DNA from: Turnera subulata
Taxonomy: Eukaryota > Streptophyta > Magnoliopsida > Malpighiales > Passifloraceae
Direction: 5' to 3'
Length of the DNA stretch: 64,000 bases
Assembly: GCA_028386065.3 (NCBI GenBank)
Contig: JAKUCV010006617.1
Coordinates: 1 to 64,000 of the forward strand
The position numbers and the translations under genes are program-made. Positions 43,362 through 55,249 of this stretch are shown one piece after another (the first letter of the stretch is position 1; each line of letters begins with the position of its first letter). Under the pieces are notes generated by a model. That model saw only the letters and a list, made by a program, of their open reading frames with translations, searched no databases and had not been told where the DNA came from.

Positions 43362-44681
43362 ATTGGGGCGAAATCTTATGCAACTGGAGAGTATTTATAT
43401 GCCTTGTTAGTGTGTATGCATAGTGTGGAAACAATCAAGTAAACCAAGTAATTGAAATAAAAAATAAAGGAGGTGAGGAAGGGGATTTGGCTTGCATCTC
43501 ATTGGCAACTTGAGATTACCTACGTACCCGAGTGACCGGGGTCAAAGCCTTGTAGTTCTAACATATTTTTATGCAACAACTACATCATCAATAATAGCAT
43601 CAGTTCATCAACAAAGCAGCAACAAGAATCAATCAAAAAGGGATCTAGGAATATCTCTTGTAGCCCTCCTCTAGCTCCTTTATTTTGGGTGTCTCTAGAA
43701 CCCAATCTTCTTCTACTTCTCATCTCTATCTTCAACCCTTTTTTTTTCCTCTCCTTGCTAGCTTCTTCTTGATGAACTTCTCTGCAAGAAACCTTCCAGA
43801 ATAACAACCATAAAGATATTTCTAAGCTTGGAGAAGTAAAGTTTCTCCAAGCAACTAAGCTTTCTAGTATGTGTGTAGTGTAGAGTTTTGGAGGCTCTTA
43901 TGTGTTTGTAATGTGTGAGGAAGAGGGTCTATTTATAGTGTTCTGGGGTGTAAGGGGCGTGGACCACCAGTATGAACAAGATTCGTGCTGAAATTCTGGA
44001 AAAATCGGCTAGAATCGAGCTATATCAAGAAAATGTCCAAAAAGTGGCGTAACAGTGACGCATGGCCGTCGGGGCCTCGGCAGTCATGGCGTCATGGCCG
44101 CCATGTGTCGGCGGTCATGTCTACATGGCCGCTAGGGGTGGAAATCAAGGCGACAAGGCCATCGATAACGTGCACTGTTTACACGTTCTTTCCTTTTTGG
44201 TTCTGATTTCCCCTAATCTCGTCTTGGCTTGATTCTGACATCTAAAATCACTGGTTGTCAGCCCAGAAATCATCCACTAACTGATTGACAGTCCGCCTAA
44301 TCATTCCCATCAACATTAAACACCTAGATTGTTTAGTTTTTACATTATTTACCATAAAACACACCTTTCATCAAAACGGAAACATTAGTTCTGAAAATCA
44401 GAGTTAATTATGGGCTATAAAGATGTCTTTTTATAGGCTGGTTATTCCTGGAAGGTCCACAATTTATTAATTTTAACTCTAAACATACTTTTGGCCCAAG
44501 ATTAAATTAACATTGGGTTAAAATATACTTAGAGTCCAAATTAATTGAAGTGCTATTTTTTCACTAATCTAAGCTTCAATATATCCCTAGCCTAGGTTAA
44601 GTCATCTAATTAACCTTGGTTTCAAGATACATAAGTGCTTAAATTACTAAAAAATGAGTGGTCCAAATCTGGGTGTTCACA
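43362..44681 (-). mobile_element. Right (5') LTR of the LARD-like element, inner end deleted
   Basis: Minus strand starts TGTGAACACCCAGATTTGG at 44681. It aligns along its length with 34107-35426 of the left LTR but lacks about 220 bp at the 3' end, where the primer-binding site should follow. Reversed TATA is at about 43929-43938. Confidence 0.78.
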
Positions 44682-45536
44682 GGCAGGCGGCTACCCCTTT
44701 TGAGGGCTTCTACAGCGACATCTCCTTATTGAAGCTCGCGATATAGTCCCACAGGGTTTCGTTGACATTTTGTCGTATGTTGAAGAGGTGGGTGCACTCC
44801 CTCCTTGGTGGGATGTAGGCCCGGAATCTCTCGACCAACTTTCCCGCTAGATCGGCGAATGAGGTTATTGATCCGGAAGTTAATCCCTTATACGAGTCAT
44901 GCGCATTGTCGCGAAAAGCAGATGCCATCATTCTGCAGATTACGGCCTCATCCGTGGTTTGCAGCTCCAATATGGTCTACACATGGGCTGTGTGCCTCGT
45001 TGGATCAGTGGTGCCGCAATAGATATCCAACTGCATAGTTTTGAATTTTTCAAGCAACTTCCTATTTATCAGTTCTTGTGTGAGAGCAGAGATTATAGCT
45101 TGGCTATGTGACGCCCTGCGGGGTTCTCAGTACTCTAATGTGCTTCGCAAGCTTTCGATACCCACGCTTTCGTTGCTAGGCAACCAACTAGGGTCCTTAG
45201 TTTGGACCAAGCCCGCTATGGGGTTGGTTTCCTCATCGTCGTCGGGGATCCTTCTCTCGCAGTTGGGTTTTCCCGGCACCTGAGGGATTGCATGCACCAT
45301 AGTAGACGCTCCTGGTTTTCCTTGAGCTCGATCCAGGCTGAATATAGGTGATCTATTCTTGAATTGGGCTCTTGGATCTGAGAATTCTTGATAACCTTTT
45401 CCTTCCTATGGCGAGAGGTTGAACCTAATCTAGGAGTGGCGTGGATGAATTCCCTAAGAGTCTCTGGTGGCACTTCCTCCTCTTCGCTTGAAGTATAAAC
45501 ACCTCTTTCCCATCTTAAGCTCCTTTTTGCCGCCAT
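44682..45536 (-). pseudogene. Gypsy gag, interrupted
   Basis: Minus-strand ATG at 45534-45536 opens MAAKRSLRWERG, followed by an acidic and basic N-terminus. The retrotransposon gag core (about 44970-44710) carries SITSFADLAGKLVERFRAYIPPRRE and LFNIRQ, typical of the plant Gypsy Retrotrans_gag domain. Stops separate the two parts. The coding sequence continues across the 10.8-kb insertion at 33884 and downward. Confidence 0.85.
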
Positions 45537-45574
45537 GGAAGGGTGTGGCTGAAGGTGTTCTGTGGTTGGATGTA

Positions 45575-45597
45575 ATCCTCCCACTGTGGGCGCCAAC
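45575..45597 (-). promoter_or_regulatory. Primer-binding site of the Gypsy element
   Basis: Directly inside the LTR end the minus strand reads GTTGGCGCCCACAGTGGG. A TTGGCGCC motif at this point is a common plant Gypsy primer-binding site. I do not assign the tRNA. Confidence 0.65.
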
Positions 45598-46029
45598 TGA
45601 TGTAGTAAAGAAAATTGAGATTTTATTGATTAAGAGAATTTAATACAAATTTAATGAAGATTAACTAAGTTTATGGAAGTAAGCTTGGAAGAAGAAAATT
45701 ACAAGTGTAGGGTGCCTCTTTTATAGGTCCTTTACCCTTCAAAAGCGTACTGAAGAAGATGGGGAGAGACTTGGGCTCCAAGACCTTTTGAGGTCCTTGG
45801 TCCGCAAGCTTCCGATTTTAGGGTAGGAATCAAAGACCCTGATTTCCGGGTGGGTACCATACAATTGCTGGTGAACTGGATTCCAAAGTGGGCAAGTAGA
45901 GGTTGGGTTGATTGATCTTGGGCTCTTTTAATTTCTTCAGGTCCATATGTGTGTGCGGAGTAATAATAGGCCAGTTGTGATGGTTTCAAGGGCTTTGGAC
46001 TGGGCTTGGCATTTTTTTAGCCCACATCA
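45598..46029 (-). mobile_element. 5' LTR of the interrupted Gypsy element (432 bp)
   Basis: The minus strand begins TGATGTGGGC at 46029 and ends CTACATCA at 45598, so the ends are an inverted TGATGT...ACATCA. The primer-binding site follows at once. No partner 3' LTR was found in the window. Confidence 0.8.
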
Positions 46030-47019
46030 AGAATTTAGTCAATTTATATCTTATGTGATTCTATCTTTAACAAATCGATGGCGAATTCACTCGCCATGCC
46101 ATAGGAATAGGATGATTTGGATGCTTAATTTCAGCAAATAGAAGATGTCATAAGTAAACAAGATTTGACGACTAATCTTCCAAGATTGCAACTGCTATTG
46201 CAGTGGAGACTTCCAACATAGAAAAAAGCTCATTGGCATTCTTGTATCAAAAGCACAAGAGGGGTGAAATCTCGGGATCGAGTCTCAATCTCCTCGACTA
46301 GTATTAAAAAAAACATAAAAAAAAAACTTCAAGACTGATCTTCCAAGAATGGAACTGCTATTGCAGTGAAGACTTCCAACACAGAAAAAAGCTTCAAGAA
46401 TTGCTTGGCTCTCAATCGACATGACCTCCACATGCTGTTATTACCTCTGCCAAACACAACACACACAACCACCACCATCGCCTCCTCTGCCTTCCTTTGT
46501 GTCCAAACGAATAACAAAATTCCGCACTCCCCAATTTTCGTCGCTCAACAGTCACACCAACATGATTTACCACGGGCTTCAATAACATCAAGTATGGTAT
46601 CTCGTTTTTCTAAATTGAAAGTTTGCGTGACGGTAATACTGATTGACTCATTGGTTTGATGACATTGTTGCAAGCATTTTTATTTTTTATTTTTTGCACA
46701 AGAGCATTGTCCACCACTTGAAAAAAAAAAACGTTTGGCTAGTTACCACATGCGCAGCATGAAGCCCAACTCTGGTACAATAAAGAAACAGCTCAAAAGC
46801 ATACCGTAATTGGAGGAGTTCTGCCGCTTCTATTGCCTTCGCTTTGGGCCATCCTGTGGTAACAACCCATTTGGTGATTAGTCCACCTTATGCCAAACTG
46901 AACAATAGAACATTATCAATGCAGATCCTAAAAAGAACTAGCTCACTTTCTGTGGATTCCACCGGTTTAATTAATTAATTTTTTTAAAAAATGATTGATA
47001 AAATTAAATTAAAGAAAAG
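46030..47019. other. Unassigned flank with a short direct repeat and possible SINE scrap
   Basis: A 62-bp direct repeat, 'cttccaag...ctgctattgcagtg(g/a)agacttccaac', is at 46169-46230 and 46333-46393. Between the copies, GGGATCGAGTCTC (about 46273) resembles a B box and is followed by A-rich tails, so a SINE remnant is possible. Nothing else recognised. Confidence 0.35.
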
Positions 47020-47512
47020 TAAGAGACAATGAATGGTAAAGAAACTGTATCACACGCAGATACTTAAAATACAAAATTGAATTACATTAAAAGTAAAGAA
47101 AGATAGAGAAACAAAAAAGTGTTAATACTATTACTAACATTCGTACTCTAACAAGCTAAAATAAAGAAAGAGTAAGAGACCATGAATGGTAAACAAACTG
47201 TATCACACACATATACTTAAAATATAAAATTGAATTGCATTAAAAGTAAAGAAAAATAGAGAAACAAAAAAGTGTCAATAGTAATACTAACATTCGTACT
47301 GCAGCTAAGATGAAGAAAGAGTAAGAGACAATGAATGGTAAAGAAACTGTATCACACACAATATACATAAAATACAAAATTGAATTGCATTAAAAGTAAA
47401 GAAAAATAGAGTAACAAAAAAGTGTTAATATTATTACTAACATTCGTACTAGAAGCCAAAAGGAAGAAGGTACAAGAGAGAATAAATGGTAAAGAAACTG
47501 TATCACACATAC
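47020..47512 (+). repeat. Tandem repeat, about 150-bp unit, 3.3 copies
   Basis: Units begin near 47020, 47173, 47322 and 47471 with 'aagaga(c/g)aatgaatggtaaa' and share 'gaaactgtatcacaca', 'attgaattgcattaaaagtaaag' and 'ctaacattcgtact'. Spacing is 153, 149 and 149 bp. AT-rich, satellite-like. Confidence 0.88.
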
Positions 47513-48002
47513 ATCTACACCTGTATTTATATATTAGTTATTAGCTTTAGAGATGAGTGTTTAATCCTTATCAATTTCATATGTTAGTTAAAGGATTTTT
47601 ATGTGATAAGAATTCATAAAATTGAAAAAATATTATCTAAAAGATAATATCAATGCACTTCTAATTTTTATTATTTAATTTTTGTTGTATGTACATATAT
47701 ATATATAAGAGTTAATCCGATAATGGAGTCTAAAAGAAATCTTTTAAAAAGTGAACAGGAAAGGAATATAGGAATTTATATAAGAGTTAAATTCTTATTA
47801 GGATAGGTTAAAAAGAGTATAATCTTAATCAAGTTTATTTGTTAAAAGGATAATATGAAAAAAGTAGAGGAAAAATATCAGAGTATCAGGATACTTTAAT
47901 GTGAAAAAGGATAATACGAAAAAAAAAAAGAAAAAAATATCAAAGAAAAAAAAAACTTTTGGATAATTATATATGTCACTATGGCCATATGTCAAGAGCT
48001 GA
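47513..48002. other. AT-rich spacer
   Basis: Low-complexity A/T sequence with (TA)n at 47694-47707. No gene or element recognised. Confidence 0.4.
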
Positions 48003-48461
48003 TTGATAAAAACTACACTTAAAAACCTCCACATGGCAATAAATGAAGGCCTAAAAAATCCTATGTGTCAACACCTGGTGAGGGTATCAACTTTACATAT
48101 ATATAATAGATTGGCTGAGGCAGCACATAAACATCCCGAACAATCACGTCCGGATGATTTCTTTATTGCTGACTTGGATAAGAGCATTACAAATGATGTG
48201 GAGATAGCTGAACTGTCTAATTTGGTTACAATAAGTCTTGCGTGGCTGAAATGGTTTACATGGTTACAACAAGTCTTACAACAAGCCTCAACCGAAAATA
48301 GAATTGCCGACAATCAAACACTTCAGTGCGCTGAAATGGCTGAAAGACGAGATCAAGGATTCTGTTACAATTATGATGAGCTACATCCCGCCGGACACCA
48401 ATGCAAAAGGTTATTTTGTTTAATGATGGATGAAGTGGCAGCTCTCAACGCTAGCCATTAA
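48003..48461 (+). pseudogene. Gypsy gag C-terminal fragment with a broken zinc knuckle
   Basis: The frame ends AERRDQGFCYNYDELHPAGHQCKRLFCL. This is the plant Gypsy (chromovirus-type) gag knuckle and its usual 'RLF' continuation, but the second Cys is Tyr. The upstream 110 residues contain a short repeat, LAWLKWFTWLQQVLQQ. No protease or RT follows. It is a relic, unrelated to the gag at 44682-45536. Confidence 0.65.
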
Positions 48462-48566
48462 CCCCCGAAAGTTACTTCCCCCTACGCTAGCCCCAAGATG
48501 GGCTAATGATACCAAATCCTAATATTTAGGGTGTGTTTATTTTAGGGTTACAAATTTATGTTTCCT

Positions 48567-50200
48567 ATAGTCAAGTAGCCTAATCCCTTTGAATAGTTGG
48601 AAAGTTTTTATTTTTGTCTCCTAGTTTCTAATTTGATATCAGTAAAAAATTTTTTCTTGTCCCTTCACTTTTTTGTTTTCGCATTTGTTGTCCCTTTTCC
48701 TTTTTTTTTCACTCAACCTGTCCCTCAACTCATGAATTACCAGGTCACCTTATCCTTCTTACCCCCAGTAGCCGGTTGGTGCGTGTGAGGCTGACACGTG
48801 TCCGTAGGGCCCACTTCAATTCATTTTTCTGTTCTTTTTCCTCTTTCTTTCTTTTCTATTTTCTATTTTCCAGAAAACCGATTTAGATTAAATGTAACTG
48901 ATTTTAAAAATATAAAAAGTGGGGCCCACGCAATGGCATAAAAATCTAATTATAAATTTATTCATTTTTACTTCTTCTATCTAACTTTTCAAAACCAATT
49001 TTCCAAAAGATTTCTAACGTTTTTTTACCATTTCTAAGTCTAAAACCGGAAACCAAACAAAAATTGAATCTGTGTACAATTGCTTTGGAAAACTATGGAT
49101 CTGTGAGATTCCTTTGGAAACAAATACCAGACCTGAAATCCATGGTTTTTTAGACGAAGCTCAAGCCATTGGATTTGAATGGCCCACAACTGTTGACGGC
49201 GACAGCCAAAGACCGACAACTAAAGACAATGACGCATGCTTCAACACTCACAGGTTGCTCCGACGACCTAGTGGAGCTCGATTTGACCAACTTCGATGCT
49301 CAATTGGTCATTACTGCACCCCTCACGGCAGCTTTTAGTCGCTGCCTTCAACGAGCGAGTGATCGCTTTGGCTCCTGCGGCTAGGTGCCCTCCCCGTCGT
49401 GTGGAGCTGAGAGTGGTTTGCGAAGAGGCAAAGGCGGCGTCCGTCGCTGCCCGCGCTGTTGTTGCTCCGACATTTCATGGTTCGGTCTGCTCACATTGGC
49501 AGATGCGACGGAGGCTAGTGCTGTAAGCGTGCGATCTGCACGAGGAGCATGATGCGGTGGTGGTCGGTGCTCCGATCGCTTGCGTGCGACATCCTCTTCG
49601 GCAAATTAATGCTTCCTCCAGTGAGCTTCAAGGTGGCAGCGGCTGTGTGACATGAAAAGAGAAGATGATGCCCTTGGGCATCCCTCCCTCCTACACGTCA
49701 AGTGGATTGTGAGATCGTGCAGTTCGTCTATAGTTTTTGCATCTCGAGTTAAAAGTAAAAAATTGGTTTAAAAAAAAAAGAATAAAGAAATCTTTTGGAA
49801 AATTGGTTTTGAAAAGTTAGGTAGAAGAAGTAAAAATGAATAAATTTATAATTAGATTTTTATGCCATTGCGTGGGCCCCACTTTTTATATTTTTAAAAT
49901 CACATTTAATCTAAATCAGTTTTCTTGAAAATAGAAAATAGGAAAGAAAGAAAGAGGAAAAAAGAACAGAAAAATGAACTGAAATGGGCCCCACGGACAC
50001 GTGTCAGCCTCACACTCACCAACCGGCTGCTGGGGGTAAGAAGGATAAGGTGACTCGGTAATTCATGAGTTGAGGGACAGGTTGAGTGAAAAAAAAAAGA
50101 AGAGGGACAACAAATGCGAAAACAAAAATAGTCAAGTAGCCTAATCCTTTTGAATAGTTGGAAAGTGTTTATTTGTGTCTCCTAGTTTCTAATTTGACAT
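48567..50200. mobile_element. Foldback element with GC-rich core, flanked by a 73-bp direct repeat
   Basis: Left arm about 48671-49012 is the inverted complement of about 49787-50126: both contain 'cactcaacctgtccctcaac', 'ccttatccttcttacccc', 'gacacgtgtcc' and 'gtggggcccacgcaatggca' or their complements. A 73-bp direct repeat (48567-48639 and 50128-50200) with four mismatches brackets the element. The core (about 49040-49740) is much richer in G+C and holds open frames with no recognised domain, as expected for a captured gene fragment in a Pack-MULE-like element. Confidence 0.75.
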
Positions 50201-50766
50201 CTCTCTCGAACAAGAACTCAAGAAAGCCTAATCCCTTTAAATAATTGCAAGGCTAGCTAACTCCTTTGAAGTATTGCATACATAGGCAAGTGAAGAGGCA
50301 AGAACAAATCTAGGCCATCACCTTGAGGAGCAATCCTATCTCAACAAGGGTGATTTCTCACAAATAAATGCAAATAACATAAACCGTAAACCAATAAACA
50401 GATTAGGTAGTTGAAATAATGTCACAATTAAAATAATCATTAAGAATTAAAACTTACAACAGTTCCATTGCAAAAAGAATAGTTTACTCATTCCTCAGCA
50501 GTACATAAAAAAGGCATAACACTTCACCCCAAAAGTAACTCAATGAAGACACTTGTAAATGATACAGATGAAGAATTACAAAGCATCTATTCGTTTGAAA
50601 GAGAAGATGAATTCGGAGATAACCATATCAAAACTTACAGTAAGTCACCAACAAAAAGTTTAGGTCAACGTAGAGATCATAAGTGGCATGGCAGTCCAGA
50701 AATGAGCTTGATAATTACCTCAGCCTTGCAATTAACAGTTCATGGGATAATAACATCATTCCCCAA
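50201..50766. other. 3' flank of the phosphatase-like gene
   Basis: AT-rich. It probably contains the 3' UTR of the minus-strand gene that ends at 50767. A short plus-strand ORF (50543-50770) has no recognisable features. Confidence 0.4.
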
Positions 50767-52498
50767 CTAGAGAAGCCTAAGATGCGCAGAATCATTCAGG
50801 CGCTTTATCTGCCAACCTGTTCTCCATGAGTGTTGTAAAACTGTCACGGAAGAATCTTCAATGCAGATTTTATGTGACATTATAGGACTACAACCCAGTA
50901 GACCTGTGAGGAGACACTTGATAGGAACTGCATGAGTAAAAATGCCAATACATGATGACAAAGAGGATGATGAGCTCCGGACATTTAAGTCATGGAGGGA
51001 ATTTTGGTGGTTGGCATCCCTAGGAGAGATTTCATAGTCACCCTCGTGGTTTTCAGTAGTAGACACAATTTGCAGCCTGCTCTTACCAGACTTCTTCCTA
51101 GAGAGTCCCTGCCGGTGCCTATGAAGCATATTATCCCAGTGTTGTTGTGTTTGTAGGGAAGATCCATCTCGGTCATGAGAAAACACCTGGCTCTCGTTCT
51201 GATGTTGTAATGAGAGATCTGTTCTCAACTTGTCAGGCAACCCCAGGACAGTCTCATTTAAGAACTGAACCATCCTAAATTCCACTTGCCTGAGTGATTC
51301 TCCAGATGGCGCACAAAAATCAGGCTGCAGGCTTTCAACCATGCTCTGAATTTCGGGGGTAAATATCTCCGACCGCGGGCAGCCTTCCCAATGCCCAAGA
51401 CTCATCTCTGCAAGAGCATCTGATGATTGTATTTGTTCTTCTGCAAAATTCATTTCCTGCATGATTTTTATGCGTACACACATTCACTCAATTTGGATGA
51501 TGCAGATACTGAAGAAAAACGATGCAAAGCTACTACTATCAATCATATTAGTCAGCAAGTAGCACTAGCTATGATAAAGAAAATGATGGTGTAAGCTCCT
51601 CCAAAGCTACAGAAGAAGGCATTGATTAATGACATTATCATGAGCCATCCAAAAAGTTTTGTGAGAGCAACAACATGGAATCTGAACAGCTTACAAGTTA
51701 GATTTATCAGCAAGATTTCTCATTTATGAACTAGATATCCATATATATCATAACTAGAAGTGGCTGAATTACCAATTATTTTTGTGTATTTTTTTTGTGT
51801 TATTCCAATCACATAAGAAACAATATCAAATAATAGTAAACAGCAAAATTGAGGATTACCCGGCAGACAGAAACAGCCATTGATCTGGCGCGATCCAAGG
51901 GGGAGGAATAAACGGCATTGAAGCAAACCCCCTGGGAGTTCAAGAAGACAGCCAAGGCCCTGGCCTGGCGCTTCCCGTTGGGGGTCAAGGTGGCCTGGTG
52001 GCATCTCCCGCCGATCAAATCGGGGGTCAAATTGAGGTCGCACTCGCCGTGGCTGATCAAGAAAACCTCGAGCGGCGGCGGAGGAGGAGTTGCAGGGGAC
52101 CGGTGGTCATCGTCCATGAGGAGCTGCTGGTGGTGGTGGTGGGGGGGCGGCGGAGGAGGAGGGAGAGGAGGAGGGGCGAGGACGTTGTAAGGGTCCCAGA
52201 CCTTGATGGAGGGGCCCAGGCGAGGGGTTCCCAGTGAGGAGAGCTGAGGGGAAAGAGGGGAGGCGGATGAGTGGCAGGGCAGCATCTCGGGTTCTTGCTC
52301 CAGCACTTTCTTGATCACCAGATTGTTGTGGTGGTTGCTACTGTGGTGGTGGTTGTGGGTGTTGTGGATTGAACTGTACTCCTCCTCCCCCTGCTCTGTC
52401 TCTCCTTTCTCCACTTCTTCCTCCTCGTCTTCTTCTTCTTCTTCTTCTTCGCTGTCTTCATCTTCGTCGGCAACTTGTACGGACTGGGTGGAGCCCAT
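50767..52498 (-). CDS. Histidine-phosphatase (phosphoglycerate-mutase-like) superfamily protein, two exons
   Basis: Exon 1 (51860-52498, 213 codons) and exon 2 (50767-51456, 229 codons plus TAG) join in phase 0 across a 403-bp GT-AG intron. The 442-aa product starts MGSTQS, which fits an N-myristoylation signal. An acidic run (about 11-40), His-rich and Pro-rich stretches follow. Then comes a histidine-phosphatase core: LISHGECDLNL with the presumed catalytic His150, YSSPLDRARS at about 197-206, E230 in AEMSLGHWEGC, SGESLRQVEFR at about 264-274, and IFTHAVPIKCL with the second His at 388. The usual RHG reads SHG, which I believe is shared by the plant relatives but cannot verify. Superfamily members cleave phosphate from proteins or small molecules; the substrate here is unknown. 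It is not a glycolytic mutase by length or N-terminus. Confidence 0.88.
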
Positions 52499-52725
52499 GC
52501 TTAATTTTGCGTCTTACGGTTTGGTTTGGTTGAGGTCAGAGATCCAAATGGGGGAATTTTGATTTTAAGCTACTACTACTGATATCATTCGCTGCTGTTC
52601 GGACAACATCCAAACCAGTCAAAAACAAATTTTAGTTGTAATAACGCCGACCGTATAGAGGAGGGAAGTAGATCTGGTTGTTGTTAGTTGTGTGTTTTTT
52701 TAATTTGTTGTCATTGTTATTAATT
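52499..52725 (-). promoter_or_regulatory. Short remaining upstream region of the phosphatase-like gene
   Basis: Only 227 bp separate the start codon from the transposable element at 52726, including the 10-bp target duplication. No clear TATA box is seen on the minus strand. Leader and perhaps core promoter must lie here or the gene must use element sequence. Confidence 0.45.
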
Positions 52726-53391
52726 GGGATAACCCACCTGAGGTCCTATAACATTTCTCTAACATTTCTCTAAAATTTATTTGAGTCTTAAAATCGAAAA
52801 ACCGACTCATTCAAGTATTATAATATTTGAAAAGAACACCAATTGAGTCTCCGTCTATGATTCCGTTAAATTTTCTGTTATCTTTAAGAATTTTTAGTCC
52901 TTATAATATATATAATATTATTTTAGCCCTTGTACTTTTCTAAAATTTTCATTTTAATCCTTTATAAAATTAGGAAAAAATAAGAAAGGAGCAACTCGAA
53001 ACACTAAATGCATATCTCTATATATAGTATTCTTTAGGGTTTAGAATTTAGGATATAAAGTGAAGTAATAAGCCCAAAATACTAGATGTTAAAATCCTAA
53101 ATTTTAAACCCTAAATCCAAAACTACAAATCCTAAATTCTAAAACTCTCAATTTTTATATCCTAAACCTTTAAATTTTAAATTTTAAAAACCTTAGACCC
53201 TAAATCAAAAATCTTAAAATCCTAAACTCTAAATCCTAAATCCTACATTCTGAACATTAGATTCTTAGTCTTATATCCTAAACCCTAAAAAATCTAAGAC
53301 CTTGAACTCTAAACCCTAAAATAATAAAATACTAAACCGTAAATCTTAAACCTTAAACCTTAAAATACTAAACCTTAAACACGAAAATCGT

Positions 53392-55249
53392 GGGCCCTGT
53401 TTGGGAACTTGTTCTGAGAACAAGTTTTCTGTTTTTAGTATTTTTAAAGATTCAAAAACTTGTTTGGATGTTCAAAAGCAATGAAAACAACATCCAAAAG
53501 TTGTTCTGTCAGAACCAAAAACAAGGAACAAAAAAAAAGTTGTTTTGCCTTGTCTATCAAAACACGCGGTGGCAAAATTGTAAATAAGTAGAACTTTGAA
53601 TTTCATTAATGGCAATCTTATAAATAGAGAAATTTATACACAGTTTCAACTTATCTTCTTCTCCTTCGATGGTGTGTGGCCAGAAACCTCCATATCCTTT
53701 CTTCTTTATCCCTTCTTCACTCTTTTCTTTATCCTTTACTCACTCTCATATCATCCTCACCATTTTAACTCACGATTTGCAAGTTACACATACCTACAAG
53801 CATCATCATCGAGAAAAAGAGAAGCTGATATTGTGTTCCTACCATTATATAGGTAATTTTTTTATATATTCAAAGAAAATTCTATGCTACAAATTCGTAA
53901 CTGAACATAATTTAACATATTAATTAAGTTGGGGCTTTTGATCTTTTGTATGTATGCTCTTGATTTATGGGTTTTTTAGGACTAACAATGGTGTAGTTGG
54001 GAAACAAGTAAGTGTTGGTAGTTGCCTTCAAATCAAATCTTATTGATGTAAATTTTTTTTTGATACTAATGAGTATCCCAGCTCGACAAGCCAGACTAAT
54101 CTCATCCGTGGCTCGACACAAATCAAATCTTATTTTTTTTTATGTAAATTCCTTCCTCTTTTTTTTATTTTCGGTAGAGAAAGACTATTAATTATTTGTC
54201 AAGCAAAATTACTTGTGGATAATTAATTTTGTTCTTCATTAGTCACAAATAATTATACTAATTACTGCCATTGTTATTGGAAATACTTATTGATTTGTTG
54301 TGAGCATAAATGGCAATAATTATTTTTTTTTTAGAATACTTATTGATAGAAATTATTGTTCTTGGAATACTGTAAATAATAATAATTGATGGGAAGGTAA
54401 ATCTAACAAGAAGGAGCAAGATGGGTTTTACGCTTTGAGTTGAGAGCCATTCTGGTTCATCGCTTTCCATTGAGTTGTGAATATTCATGTAGGTTGGGCC
54501 TTATATGTGGAACACTTGCATGGAATTCTATGAAGAGTTTTGTGAGCTTTTTTTTAAAGATAAATGCTTAATTAAGTGTTTTGGTTGTAAGTATAGTCTT
54601 AATTTATGGATTTTTTAAAGATTGATAGTGGTATATTGGTGATGATGGGTTTTTGTGGAAACTGGGTTCTTACTTGAGCGTGGCTTTTGTGAGAATTGGA
54701 TTTTTGTTCTAGGCGAGCAAAGAGCGACAACAATGGCAGAATATCGTAATCATGTTACAAATTTAATGTGGGCTAATCGATGATGTAAACTAATTTTAGT
54801 GTAATTGTTATGATGCTAGTGTAATATAAAGAACATTATGTGAATATTGTAATAATAAATAAAATTATGTGATATTAAATAATGTATTATAATGTGTAAA
54901 AATATTTTGACTATACAACATAGTTATTAATATAAATATTGAATAAATTTTTGTTGTAATTAAATTATTGATAGATTATGTTATTGTGATTTTGGTGTAA
55001 AATTCTCATATATACATGAGATAATTTTTTGATGAAATTAATTTATTAATCTAATAAGTTCTTAATTTTTGAAATTCAGAAACAGTTTTTATATTTATTT
55101 CTGCCAAACAAATTCTCTATTTTTAGTTCTTTGAGAACTGATTTAAATACAAGGTATCCAAACGGATTTTTAATTCTCAAAACAGTTCTCTATTCTCAAT
55201 CTTCAGAACAGTTCTCTAAGAATTGAAAACACAGAACATTCCCAAACGC
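53392..55249. mobile_element. Non-autonomous DNA transposon, about 1.86 kb
   Basis: The left end reads GGGCCCTGTTTGGGAACTTG, and the right end, complemented, gives GTGCGTTTGGGAATGTTCTG; both continue with alternating 'gttctgagaac' and 'cagttctc' motifs. These are imperfect terminal inverted repeats of the GTTTGGGA type common in plant DNA elements. Both flanks are telomere-like repeat, so it inserted into the foldback element. The interior is AT-rich with no transposase. Confidence 0.6.

Larger units (their letters stand above)
33885..44681 (-). mobile_element. 10.8-kb LTR element with no recognisable coding domains (LARD-like)
   Basis: LTRs at 33885-35426 (3') and 43362-44681 (5', truncated at its inner end) are close relatives in the same orientation. 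Outer flanks AGCAA (33880-33884) and GGCAG (44682-44686) line up with GACAG in the uninterrupted gag copy at 33496-33500, as an old 5-bp duplication would. The two sides are adjacent parts of one gag. The 7.9-kb interior has minisatellites and short low-quality ORFs but no gag, protease, integrase or RT motif that I can see. A 1.7-kb solo LTR is inserted inside it. The family is probably mobilised in trans if ever mobile. Confidence 0.65.

Noticed and set aside
48003..48461. A 152-aa frame as an intact small gene
   Set aside because: Its C-terminus is a Gypsy gag knuckle with a lost Cys, with no flanking pol and no promoter evidence.
51918..52562. Plus-strand frames rich in Trp, Gly and Ser
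   Set aside because: They are antisense shadows of the acidic and Pro/His-rich first exon of the phosphatase-like gene.
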